Of a DNA stretch of 64,000 nucleotides, positions 1-9,900 are shown piece after piece (position 1 is the stretch's first letter; the number at the start of each line of letters is the position of its first letter). Source of the stretch: Rhynchopus sp. YZ270_cl-10 (lineage: Eukaryota; Euglenozoa; Diplonemea; Diplonemida; Diplonemidae); the NCBI GenBank assembly GCA_964035575.1, contig OZ037888.1, positions 620,001 to 684,000 on the forward strand. The letters run 5' to 3'. Both the position numbers and the translations under genes were made by a program. Below the pieces are notes generated by a model. That model searched no databases. It saw only the letters and a list, made by a program, of their open reading frames with translations, and was not told where the DNA came from.

Positions 1-116
1 ACTCGAAAAAACATTTTTTTGCACCTCAAAAAAAAGTGCAATGTAGAAACATCATGTCTTTGTTGTGTCCAAATTTCAATAAAACCTACGGTTCTTTCAT
101 TTGACACACCCCACAG

Positions 117-1523
117 CTTGAACGCGACCACGCGAGTGTAAAGGGTGGTGTGGGTGTGCCTGTGGACACTGACATAACAGTGCACCTTGGATCCATGGAG
201 GTGCCACGCACACACGTGAAGGTCTCGATGTCGAACTACTCTGAGGCTGAGTTCGTCAAGATCGCAGACACGCGCTTCAGCGAGGTGGAGCGGCCGACGT
301 TGGAGAACCCTGAGATTTTTGATAAGGAGAGCGTGCAGGCAAACCAGGGGCCGATTCTGTTTTCGGAGTTCACGATTGATCTGCAGCGTCCGTGCCCTAA
401 TGAGGAGCAGGAGAAGAAGTTTTTGCGCAACCTTGAGAAGTCGCTAGCGAACCTCTGCACGATGGTCAGCAACGAGATTGCCCCGGGGTGGCTGTGGGGA
501 TCTGTGGACTGTTCGGACCTGCCTGCAGTGACAATCAAGCTGGCGCTTGCCTACGCAAGCGCGGAGAAGAAAATCGTTACCGCACTTTCTGGCAGCCCTG
601 ACCCTGACACAGACGATCTCGAAAAGCTCATCTCCCAGCTCGAATTCGAGCTCAACCTTGGCATCAACCTTGATGAATTCCTTCGCTCCATGCTTGAGCA
701 GAGCATTGCCGCAATACACATTGCTGATGAAGGGCTTCAGGCAAAGCTAAAGGGACGCCTTGCGCCGGCGGGGCTTGCTGCTATTGTGCCGATCCTGAAT
801 GGATCGCTCTTTTCCGTCGGGGGAAGCGGAAGAAAAGTGTCGCAAGACAAAAAGCTGTTTGAGATGTTGATGACGAACATTCAAGGTCTCGAGACTGATA
901 TTCACCTTGGCAACCCTCTGCAGATTTTAGATGAAGCGAGCGACCAATTTGTCGAGAAACTACGCGAAGCCGTGCCTGAGGAGCGCCGTGTACCTGGCTT
1001 TGACGAGGAGTTGCAGACACTTCGCATGGCCCTCGTGTTCCTCTCGACCCTCATTGTGGAAAAGCGTATCACCATCTCCAACACACCCCTCAACGAACTG
1101 CTCACATCTCTCGTCAACATGGACAGTGCAAAGGCTGAGAGTCTCGGCTGGGACAGCAACGACATGTCTCCTGTTGACGTGCTCTATAGCATGGCCACCT
1201 TCATCAAGGAGGTCAAGAGTGTCAACATCTGGACAAAATATCAGATGGTATCCATGGATGCAGATGGTCTGGCTCTTTTCGCACTTCTTCCGTGCAATAA
1301 GGCAGAGATTGCGCATTATATGACAAAACGTCGTGTCAGCAGAAAGCTCCAGAGCGACTTTGCATCTGTGCAGTACGCAAAATTCCCTATTCTCAAAGGG
1401 GAAATCGACTTCGCCGAGGCCACCCACGCCACCCGTTTCATCTGGGAGTCTCTTGAATCGGTGCTCGATGCAGTGTCCGAGCTTGAAGGAGAACAACTCC
1501 GGATCCAAACCCCAGGAGGATAA
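117..1523 (+). CDS. hypothetical protein, 5' end uncertain or outside the window
   Basis: I do not recognise this protein. The frame is open from a pyrimidine-rich AG at 115-116 (after an in-frame TGA at 102-104) to the stop at 1521-1523. The AG may be a cis-acceptor, which would place earlier exons outside the window, or a trans-splice acceptor with the first ATG at 195 (442 aa, starting MEVPRTHVKV). The product is acidic, mostly helical in appearance and has no signal peptide or membrane segment. A Gly/Ser-rich loop (SVGGSGRK, near 800-835) and an Asp-rich PDPDTDDLE stretch stand out. Third codon positions are GC-rich, unlike the AT-rich flanks, which supports real coding. A poly(A)-rich 3' flank begins right after the stop. 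Confidence 0.75.
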   Translation, partial: LERDHASVKGGVGVPVDTDITVHLGSMEVPRTHVKVSMSNYSEAEFVKIADTRFSEVERPTLENPEIFDKESVQANQGPILFSEFTIDLQRPCPNEEQEKKFLRNLEKSLANLCTMVSNEIAPGWLWGSVDCSDLPAVTIKLALAYASAEKKIVTALSGSPDPDTDDLEKLISQLEFELNLGINLDEFLRSMLEQSIAAIHIADEGLQAKLKGRLAPAGLAAIVPILNGSLFSVGGSGRKVSQDKKLFEMLMTNIQGLETDIHLGNPLQILDEASDQFVEKLREAVPEERRVPGFDEELQTLRMALVFLSTLIVEKRITISNTPLNELLTSLVNMDSAKAESLGWDSNDMSPVDVLYSMATFIKEVKSVNIWTKYQMVSMDADGLALFALLPCNKAEIAHYMTKRRVSRKLQSDFASVQYAKFPILKGEIDFAEATHATRFIWESLESVLDAVSELEGEQLRIQTPGG

Positions 1524-1903
1524 AAAAAAAAAACTTCGCAACCACAACAACAAAAAAAAATTTTTTTATACCTTTGAAATCCATTAGCCTTCGGGCGACT
1601 TTTTGTTGTACAGAACCCGTCTTCGGATAGGTGGATTTTGTCGAAACTACAAAAAAAAAAAATGGGGCTGGGGGGGAAAACCCAATAGAGCTTTTTTGTT
1701 TTGATAATTTTTTTTTTCTAGGGTGGGTGGGGGGTGGTACGTAAAATACAAGAGGAAAAAAAAAAGGGTGTCATAAAAAAAAACGATTTCCAGCCTTTTG
1801 AAGTTTTCAAGGAATATTTTTTGTTTAGGTATACTACGAGGGGCATATCTTTTTATTTTTTGTTTTTCTTCCCTCTTCCTTTTTTACAGAACTCCCTCCT
1901 TTT

Positions 1904-1946
1904 AAGGTGACTAAGCAGTCGAGGCTTAGGTTTATCTTATAAACTT
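1904..1946 (+). repeat. hairpin repeat family A
   Basis: Well-preserved copy: AAGGTGA, stem CTAAGC, 7-nt loop AGTCGAG, stem GCTTAG, then a TTCATC-like box (here TTTATC) and TATAAAC followed by a T-run. Confidence 0.7.
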
Positions 1947-2304
1947 TTTTTTTGAGTGTTTTTACCGATTTTTTTTTAAAGAGGGGAACCAAAAAAAGTT
2001 GTTTTGGTGATCAACAGAGGTTCGTGCTTTATATCCCTTTTTTTTCGTTTTTTTGCATTTTTGATCGAAAATGTCTGGGGCTAGACAAAGAAGGGGTAAG
2101 GGACGGGGAAAGTAGTATTCCATTCTTTTCTTTTCTTGTTTCTAGAGACTATGTGATAAAAGATGAGTTACGCCTATACGCCCAACTTCATCTTGCAATG
2201 TTTTAAACCCCTTTTTTTTTTTCGATGGAAATGATCACGATTTTTTGGGGGTGTAAAAGGAACACCTGATCGACCAAAGCATACCAAATCAAAAAGATAG
2301 TGGG

Positions 2305-2420
2305 AGGAGAAACACATCCTCGGGTGTCTTACCAATGCAAAATATTTCAAAAAAAAAAAAAATAGTGGAATTCATCCTCGGGTGTCTACACTAATACAAC
2401 CAAGTTTTCAAAAAAAAAAG
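2305..2420 (+). repeat. two adjacent family-B A-tailed repeats
   Basis: Copies at 2305-2352 and 2367-2420 share CATCCTCGGGTGTC followed by ACCAATGC or ACTAATACAACCAAG, and each ends in TTTCAAAAAA. The second is close to the consensus seen at 13.1 and 14.1 kb; the first is more diverged. Confidence 0.65.
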
Positions 2421-2560
2421 AAAAAAAGGTGGAGGAGGGGGGCACTGTGATTGGAGTGGTATGTATTCTGTAAAATTACCCCACCCTCATCCCCATCCCC
2501 ATTCCCATCCCCCCCCGTTCAGTGCAGGCCTTAGTGTTTTTTTCTATTTTTTTTTTATAT

Positions 2561-2605
2561 AGGTGACCAAGTATGAGAGGCTTAGGTTCATCTCACCAAA
2601 CTATT
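2561..2605 (+). repeat. hairpin repeat family A (diverged)
   Basis: AGGTGACCAAG...GAGAGGCTTAGGTTCATC, followed by CCAAAC and a CT microsatellite. The 5' stem is altered (CCAAGT), so the hairpin is weakened. Confidence 0.6.
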
Positions 2606-3273
2606 CTCTCTCTCTCTCTCTCTTTGTCCCCTGGACACCCGTTTTTGGTTTCATGTACCTTTTTTTTTTTATACTTTACTCAGGGGTGTCGCTAATTCGG
2701 GTCCAGGGTCCCGACTTTTTCAAAACCAAAAAAAAATTTTGCACCCCTAGTAAAATCTGTGTAGGAAAAAAAAAATTTGCACCTAATACAGGGTGGGTTT
2801 AATGTGTTAACAACTTGTTCTTTTTTTAAGTGAGAGGCCACCGTGAACTCGGTTGTGTCAGAACGTTCCAAAAACAGTGTATTTCAGAACATTTTTTTTT
2901 TTTTTTTTTGAAGGTGCACAAAATCGCGTGAGGCTTAGAATCATCCTACCCAAACCTTCTGAAAGATATGTCTGTACAGTGGGGCAAATTCATCGTGTAT
3001 AGTTTTTTTTTTTTTGAATGCTTTGTTTGCCCCCCCTCCTCCTCTTGGGTGTTCTTCTTCGCCTTATTCTACCTTCGAAGAGTCACCCTGAAGAACAAAG
3101 TCTATTTTAACTACATGGATTTCGTCTGCCATTTTCACGTCTTTTTTTGTTAAGAAATCTTAGATGTGTGTTGCCCTGGGGATACAGCTATGGTTCACAT
3201 TTTTTTTTTCTCCCCGCGGAGTAGTGCCTGCGTCCCAGAGGCGTTTTGCACTATCAACTTCACTTTTTTATTA

Positions 3274-3313
3274 TAAGGTAACTAAGCGGAGGCTTAGGTT
3301 CATCTTACCCACT
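3274..3313 (+). repeat. hairpin repeat family A, short-loop variant
   Basis: The stem CTAAGC/GCTTAG is intact but the loop is only GGAG. It directly follows a family-C tail (GTGCCTGCGTCCCAGAGGCG, about 3222-3241, then a T-run). Confidence 0.65.
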
Positions 3314-3979
3314 TTTTTTTCCTTTTCCACTCTTTTTGAACAAAGCAATCCGAGGATGGGCAATTGAAACTCAACATTTCAAAAAAAAAAAAAAAAGCTT
3401 TCCCAAAAAAGAAAGAAGTAAATGTCATGAAAGAGAGAGGTCATAATTTTTGGCACGTCAAAACTCCGTACCGATTTGATCATGCAATTCTTGTAAGCCG
3501 CAAAAACAAAAAAAAAACGAGGGCAAAAAAAAAGGGCAAACTAAGCAAAATGCTCGAAAGGCTTCGGCTCAATTGAGTCACTCTCCGAGAAAACCGAGGG
3601 ACGCGCTGTGTGTTGAAAACAGTTATAGGTAGTTCCTCAGAGTGGAGTATATTGCCTAATGTGTTGTGTTTTTGTGTGTTTTGTGGTCAAAGGGCACTCT
3701 CTCCGAGAAGAAAAATGTGGCAAAAAAAAGGGAAGAAAAAAGAAAAGAAAAGATTTTAGAGCATAACATTGCCCAGCTTGGTGTGTGCATTTTTATATTG
3801 TGGTTGCCAATCTGATGCTGTTTCCGTCAGAGTACCAACGTTTTCAAGTCCTTCCCACACACACACACTCTCCCTGTGGCCTGTCCGTGCTTCATTCGTC
3901 GCTTATAGCTCAAAGTAACCCCCACAAATGCCATTAGTATATTTTGAGTTTTTTTTCTTTGGAGGGAATGTACATTTTC

Positions 3980-4025
3980 AAGGTGACATAAGCACAGAGA
4001 GGCTTTAGATTCATCCGACAAAACT
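3980..4025 (+). repeat. hairpin repeat family A (diverged)
   Basis: AAGGTGACATAAGCACAGAG then GGCTTTAGATTCATCC. One base is inserted on each side of the stem, ending in a T-run at 4027. Confidence 0.6.
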
Positions 4026-4075
4026 CTTTTTTTCCCCTCCCCCTTCTGGTGTTCGGTGGTCTTCCCCCCCCCCCC

Positions 4076-5268
4076 CTAGGTGGGGGCAAAACCTTCAGGA
4101 CGGGTGAGGCATTTTGACTTTTTTGGACTTCCGCGCAAAGTACCCACAAACCACCCCTCATACCCACCCAGAAATGGGTCAGAAACACCCTGTGACCCGA
4201 AAATCCATGCTAAGGGCGACTCAGAATATGAAAAAATGCAAAAAAATAGTGAAAAAGTGGCCTTTTGACGGTTTTGGCCATGTTGGGTAAAATGGCCATT
4301 TTTGGACAAAAAAATCAAAAAAACAGCAAAATTTCGACGTCATGACAGCTGCTTGGGCACAAACCTACCCCAGGGAGGTCCTGTGAGTCCATTCCGACCT
4401 GTTTTGGACACTTTAGGTACTTTTTTTGGCCGTTTTTTGGTGTTTTTAGGTCAAAAAACATCCCCGGACTATCCCCGGACTATCCCCGGACCGGACTTGC
4501 GCCCTGCTTTCAGACCCACTCTGGGCCAAAAAATGGGTGAAAACCCCCGAAAAAGCACTCCGGGAACCCAGATAGTTCCAAATATCCACCAGAAACCCAC
4601 CCAAACACCTCAAAAACATGCCAGAAAAATATTTTTAAAAACACACTTTTTCAAATAAGTTATTATGGAACCTGCCCAGATGAACTTTTTGAAAAAAGTG
4701 TGTTTTTGAAAATATTTTTCTGGCATGTTTTTGAGGTGTTTGGGTGGGTTTCTAGTGGATATTTGGAACTATCTGGGTTCCCGGAGTGCTTTTTCGGGGG
4801 TTTTCACCTATTTTTTGGCCCAGAGTGGGTCCAAAAGCAGGGCGCAAGTCGCGGCCCAGGGACGTCCAGGGTAAAGTCCAGGGTATTTTTTGACCTAAAA
4901 ACACCAAAAAACGGCCAAAAAAAGTACCTAAAGTGTCCAAAACAGGTCGGAATGGACTCACAGGACCTCCCTGGGGTAGGTTTGTGCCCAAGCAGCTGTC
5001 ATGACGTCGAAATTTTGCTGTTTTTTTGATTTTTTTGTCCAAAAATGGCCATTTTACCCAACATGGCCAAAACCGTCAAAAGGCCACTTTTTCACTATTT
5101 TTTTGCATTTTTTCATATTCTGAGTCGCCCTTAGCATGGATTTTCGGGTCACAGGGTGTTTCTGACCCATTTCTGGGTGGGTATGAGGGGTGGTTTGTAC
5201 GTACTTTGCGCGGAAGTCCAAAAAAGTCAAAATGCCTCAAAAAAATAGGGGTTTTGCCCCCACCTACC
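4076..5268. repeat. 1.2-kb foldback (long inverted repeat)
   Basis: The left arm 4076-4655 is the reverse complement of the right arm 4688-5268, with a 32-bp single-copy spacer. The inner edges are ACACACTTTTTCAAA and TTTGAAAAAAGTGTG; the outer edges are AGGTGGGGGCAAAACC and its complement, next to C-homopolymers. The arms look over 90% identical by eye, diverging mainly in a CCCCGGACTAT repeat (about 4460-4495) and near the outer ends. No transposase is encoded, and the apparent ORFs are mirror images of each other. It resembles a non-autonomous foldback transposon. Confidence 0.85.
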
Positions 5269-5699
5269 CCCCCCCCCCCCCCACCCTCACCACACGCAAG
5301 GCTGGTTTCTCACAGGCTTTGGCAAAAAAAACACCACTCCGTAAAACCCCCCCCTCCCCCTCCCCAGGGTTTTCCTGCATATGGATTAAACTGCTCCTTT
5401 CCCCCAAACTTCACAACAAAAAAAGCTTCCTCTCCCATCCCCCAACCCCCAAAAAAAATGCACAAAAACTGAAGAAAACTAAGAAATTTTTATCATTTTT
5501 TCTCTCTTTTCCCCCCTCTCATGATGCGGCTGAAAGGGGGTGCTATTTTGTGCTATTTTGGGGTCGTCGGCCACACCAGTCTCATGCAGGCTTCGCGCTA
5601 ACTTTTGGAAAAAAATCTGAAAAATCGTGTTCCGGGCCCAAAAAAACGCACCTCAAATAGGGTTACGTCTGGGGGTGAAAAAACAGTGTTTTGTGGCAT

Positions 5700-6640
5700 T
5701 TCCGAGCCAATCCCGGGCTGTGGTGGGGCATATTCGGGAAAATGGACAAAATTTTGGTGACTTAAATTTTCACAAAATATGAACCCGTACTCAACAAGGG
5801 GCATTTTCAGTCTGAAAACCCAAATTCAGATGAAATTGTGGTGTTTTTGACTGGCTGTTGGCAACAGGTAGCGCCGCAGGCGCACGGTACCCAACTTCTT
5901 TCTTTTTTTCTTTTCCCTTTTCTCTGCTTTCTTTTGATTGCGCGAGCCGATTGCTCTCCACGGTGGGGTCACATGTGTGTGCAAAAACACTCTGAAGTAC
6001 CCTTACTATGAAATATGAGATTCCTCTGGTTTTAGTAAGGAAACCCCGGTCTCAAAAAGTGCGTAAATTTCCCTTTTTTTTTTTCCCCCGCCCAAGAGGT
6101 CGTTTTGTGGTATTTCCGAACCAATCCCGGCTTGTGGTGGGGGATATACGGAAAAATGGGCAAAATTTCAGTGACTTAAATTTTCACAAAATATGAACCC
6201 ATACCGTAAACAAGGGTCATTTTCAGTCTGAAACCCCAACTTGGCGTGAAATTGTGGTGTTTTGACTGGAAACACCAATGTACTGAAGAAGCTATGGGGT
6301 TTCTGTGACCACAGAGAAGAGGAGAACAAAAACCAGGACGGTTGCTCTCACGCAGCGACGGTGGAGACGGTTCAGCAGCGCATTGTCGTACTCAAAAGAA
6401 AATGAACACTGTACATAAGTACATCATATTTAGAAATAAAGTAGGGTAGGGAACAGGTAGCGCCGCAGGCGCACGGTACCCAACTTTTTTCTTTTTTTCT
6501 TTTCCCTTTTCTCTGCTTTCTTTTGATTGCGCGAGCCGATTGCTCTCCGCGGTGGGGTCACATGTGTATACAAAAACACTCTAAAGTACCCTTACTGTGC
6601 AATATGGGATTCTCTGGTTTTCTTAAGGAAACCCCGGTTT
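5700..6640 (+). repeat. two truncated tandem copies of the G/H repeat
   Basis: Module H (GTGACTTAAATTTTC, then CACAAAATATGAACCC) occurs near 5758 and 6171. Module G (ACAGGTAGCGCCGCAGGCGC) occurs near 5864 and 6453, followed each time by a TTTTCTTTT-rich spacer and GAGCCGATTGCTCTCC. Longer copies lie at 26.9-27.6 kb (+) and 13.1-13.8 kb (reverse). Confidence 0.65.
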
Positions 6641-6719
6641 GCAAAAAAAAAAACGCACCACAAAAATATCCAAAAATCCAGGGCCAAGGGCCAAAAATTA
6701 GCGCAAAGCCTGGTCTCAT

Positions 6720-6775
6720 GTTTTTTTTTTTTTTTTTTTTTTTGAAAACTTGATTGTAGGAGGAGGATGGACGCC
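6720..6775 (-). repeat. family-B repeat, reverse orientation
   Basis: A T-run followed by GAAAACTTGATTGTA and a degraded GAGGATGGACGCCACTAT, which is the complement of the family-B head and A-tail. Confidence 0.55.
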
Positions 6776-6912
6776 ACTATACTACATTCCGTCTATGCGA
6801 TGCTGGAGTCGCTCCATGCACGAGAAACTTTAAATGTCTCTTCTTTTCTTTTCCCCCCACCACATCCCACTCCCCACACCCCCCCATCACAGAAACACAA
6901 CCCTTTCTTCTA

Positions 6913-9900
6913 ATGAACAAAAAAGAGCTAAAGAAGAAAGAGCATGTGTCGGTGTTCATTCGCGCACGGCCGTTGCAGGATGGAGAGCAGAAGGCTGCGA
7001 TTAACCTGACCATGAAGGATGTGACTGCGAAGACAAAGATCTCACGGGGGCAGGTGAGCTACTCCTTCAAGCGTGTGTTTGATACGCAGTCCTCGCAGGA
7101 GGAACTCTTCAATACCGCATGCCGGCCTCTTGTGGCCGAGATGCTCAAAGGCTTCTCCTGCACCGTCTTCGCCTACGGACAGACCAACTCTGGCAAGACC
7201 CACTCCATGATGGGCTCCCTACACTCCGACGCACTCCAAGGCATGACCCCCCGCTCCTGCAAATATATGTTCAACGAACTCCACAAGCTCAAATGCCACT
7301 TCACTGTACGTCTCTCCTGCGTGGAGCTATACAAAGAGGAGTTCTACGACATGCTTGTCACCGGAACGGACGAACGGAAGAAGCTAAAGATCTTCACCGA
7401 CGCAAACAAACACAACGTCCTGAAGGGTGTCGAGGAGGTGGTGGTGTCGTCTGCACAGGAGGTGCTCACGCATTTGGATTCAGCAACGAACAGACGTGCC
7501 ACGGCGTCGACTGGGATGAACAATAGGTCGTCCAGGTCGCATTTCATTGCGACGTTGAGTGTGACGATCAAGGAGGAGGGCGTGAATGGGCAGGATCTCT
7601 TCAAGATTGGGAAGCTGCATTTGGTGGATCTGGCAGGGTCGGAGTCTGCGAAGCGTGCGGACACTTCAGGGACGGATAGACAGGCTGAGGCGTCGAACAT
7701 CAACAAATCGCTTCTTGCATTGGGGCGCGTCATCTCCTCGCTGTCGACGTCCGACAACAGCCACGTGCCCTACAGAGAGTCGCAGCTGACACGCCTCCTG
7801 CAAGACGCGCTTGGTGGTAAGTCCAAAACCTCCATCATCACAACCATCTCCCTGTCCAAGTCAAACCTCGATGAAACGCTCTCCACCCTCGAATACGCAA
7901 GCTCGGCCCGCAAGATCGAGAACGACCCCGAAATGAACCGTGTAGTGTCCCGAGGCGAGATTGTGTCTGAATACGAAACAGAGCTCACAAAGCTGCGCCT
8001 CGAACTGAATGAGCAGAGGAGCGAGAGGGGTATGTCACACAGAACTCTCTTTGTTGGTTTTTTTGATGGCGAACCATTGCAAAGCTACCCTACAAATATG
8101 TATTGGGCAGTGCCGATGAGGTGCTTGCACTTTCAACTTCTCTTTTGAATTCAATTTTTTTCTTCTTAGCACTGCACCAGTAATGTATATGGGGTGGGTG
8201 TGCAGTAAAGGGGAAATATGTGGGAAACCCCTTTTTTTTTGGTTTTTCGCGTGGACGTCAGAACTCTCGGGTAACTTCGTCAGACGGTACAGCTGTTCCG
8301 TGAACTTGCTCCAGATGGGGTGGTGTTTCACCGTCACTTCTGACCCGGCCTTTTCCCTTGCACGTCTCTTCCCAAGTGGACATCAACACACTTCTTCGCC
8401 CATCCTCGGGATGGGAGGCACGACCGGTGTCTTCACTCATTTCGGTGTCCATGGTTGTGTCGGGTTCCCACAGCTCTTTATCTTTCGTACCCGCCTTTTG
8501 CAACCTCTGTTGCTTCCCGAGAGGGTGGTGTGGAAGCGACAGGTTGGGCGGCCTTCCACCGTAGCGGGCCCAATCGTAGGTGCGGGTGCCGCCCTTCTTC
8601 GCCTCTCGTTTCCGTTTCCGCTTCCCCGTCTGCCGTTTGAGAATAGCAAATAACCTTTATACTTTTATACATCTGCACTGCACCGGTGATGGCTGCAACA
8701 TCAAGGGGGTAGCGACCAAGTCTGCACGTGAAACCTCGTGCCTGGTCAGAGATGCAGGTGCATGAACAGGCCTCTCTCTCCTCGGGCAAGCGAAGTCTTT
8801 GCCAGTTCCCTGGCGTGCACATCCACGCTCGGGGTTTGGAAGCAAACTCAACATTACTATCTCTCTGATGAGTTGGCGTGAAAACCACATTGCCCTATTA
8901 CGACGTCTTACCGTTTATTAGTTGACATCAAATTATTACCAACTTTTTGTTTTTAAAAAACACTATTTTCCAGGTGTGTACATGTCTGAGGATCGCCACG
9001 CCGAGCTTCATCAAAGGCTGAACGAGCTGGAGGCAGACCAGGTGCTGAAGGAGGGGGAGTTGACAAAGCAGCGTGAACACCTTGCTGCTTTGGGGGTGGA
9101 GAAGGCGGCTTTGGAGCAGAAGCAGAAGGAGAAGAACTTGCTTCTTGCGCATCACCAGGAGAATGAGCAGATGTTTGAGGAACGCGAGATGCATGCGCGC
9201 GAGCGTGAGACAGCTTTCCGCACTGCCATCAGCGCACGCGACTCGCAGGAGCAGGACAACTTCACAGTCGTCGGCAGCAACATCAATCAACAGACGCAAG
9301 ACCGCACAGTCATGGACGGACACCTTGTGGGCATGGCAGCGCACCTCGAAGACCTCAACGAGCGTGCCCTCACCACCGTCACGCTCTCCAAGGAACGTTG
9401 CAACGAACAATGCAAAGACCTCACGCAAGCAGTGCAATCCAACCAGAAGTCTCTGCAGCACGGACTGTATGTTCGTTACTATTTTTTTTTTTTTTTTTGA
9501 AACCCTGATCGTATTAGTGTACCCGAGGATGAGCACCATAGTTTTTTTTTTGATAAAACAACTTGTTGTCAATTCTAAAAATATTGGAGGCAGCGCTGCA
9601 GGGCAAACAAAACGGATTGAAAAAGACAGAAGCGCGCTTGTTTCTTTTTGAGTACTCAATTAACCACAACAACCGTAGCACATTTTTTCACCTTTTTGTT
9701 TTCACGGCTTTGAGCGCACAAACAAAAGACCCGATCTTTTTTTAAAGATTATTTGTCTAAACAAGCAGATGTTTATAAGTTATGAAAGTGTCGGTTTCGT
9801 GAAATGACAACCCCCACCCCTACCACCCTCACAGCAACACCATGGGGGCTGTGCTGGACGAGCAGCATGCAGTGCAGGCAGCACGCCTTACCGAGGCAAG

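Larger units (their letters stand above)
1524..6912. other. 5.4-kb repeat-rich intergenic region
   Basis: No gene is supported here. The region holds A/T homopolymers, a CT microsatellite near 2604-2626, five copies of hairpin repeat family A (1904, 2561, 2911, 3274, 3980), two tandem family-B copies (2305-2352, 2367-2420), a partial family-C copy (about 3218-3268) fused to an A copy, the large foldback 4076-5268, and two truncated copies of the 'G/H' element (about 5700-6060 and 6100-6640). The stretch ends in a reverse family-B copy and a pyrimidine tract leading into the kinesin gene. Confidence 0.7.

Noticed and set aside
960-1553. 197-codon minus-strand ORF opposite the first gene
   Set aside because: Antisense shadow of the plus-strand coding frame with poor composition (FFFLSS, multiple Cys/His by chance).
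4302-5042. Matching ORFs on opposite strands of the 4.1-5.3 kb region
   Set aside because: They are mirror translations of the two foldback arms; low complexity, Lys/Phe/Pro-rich, no start context.
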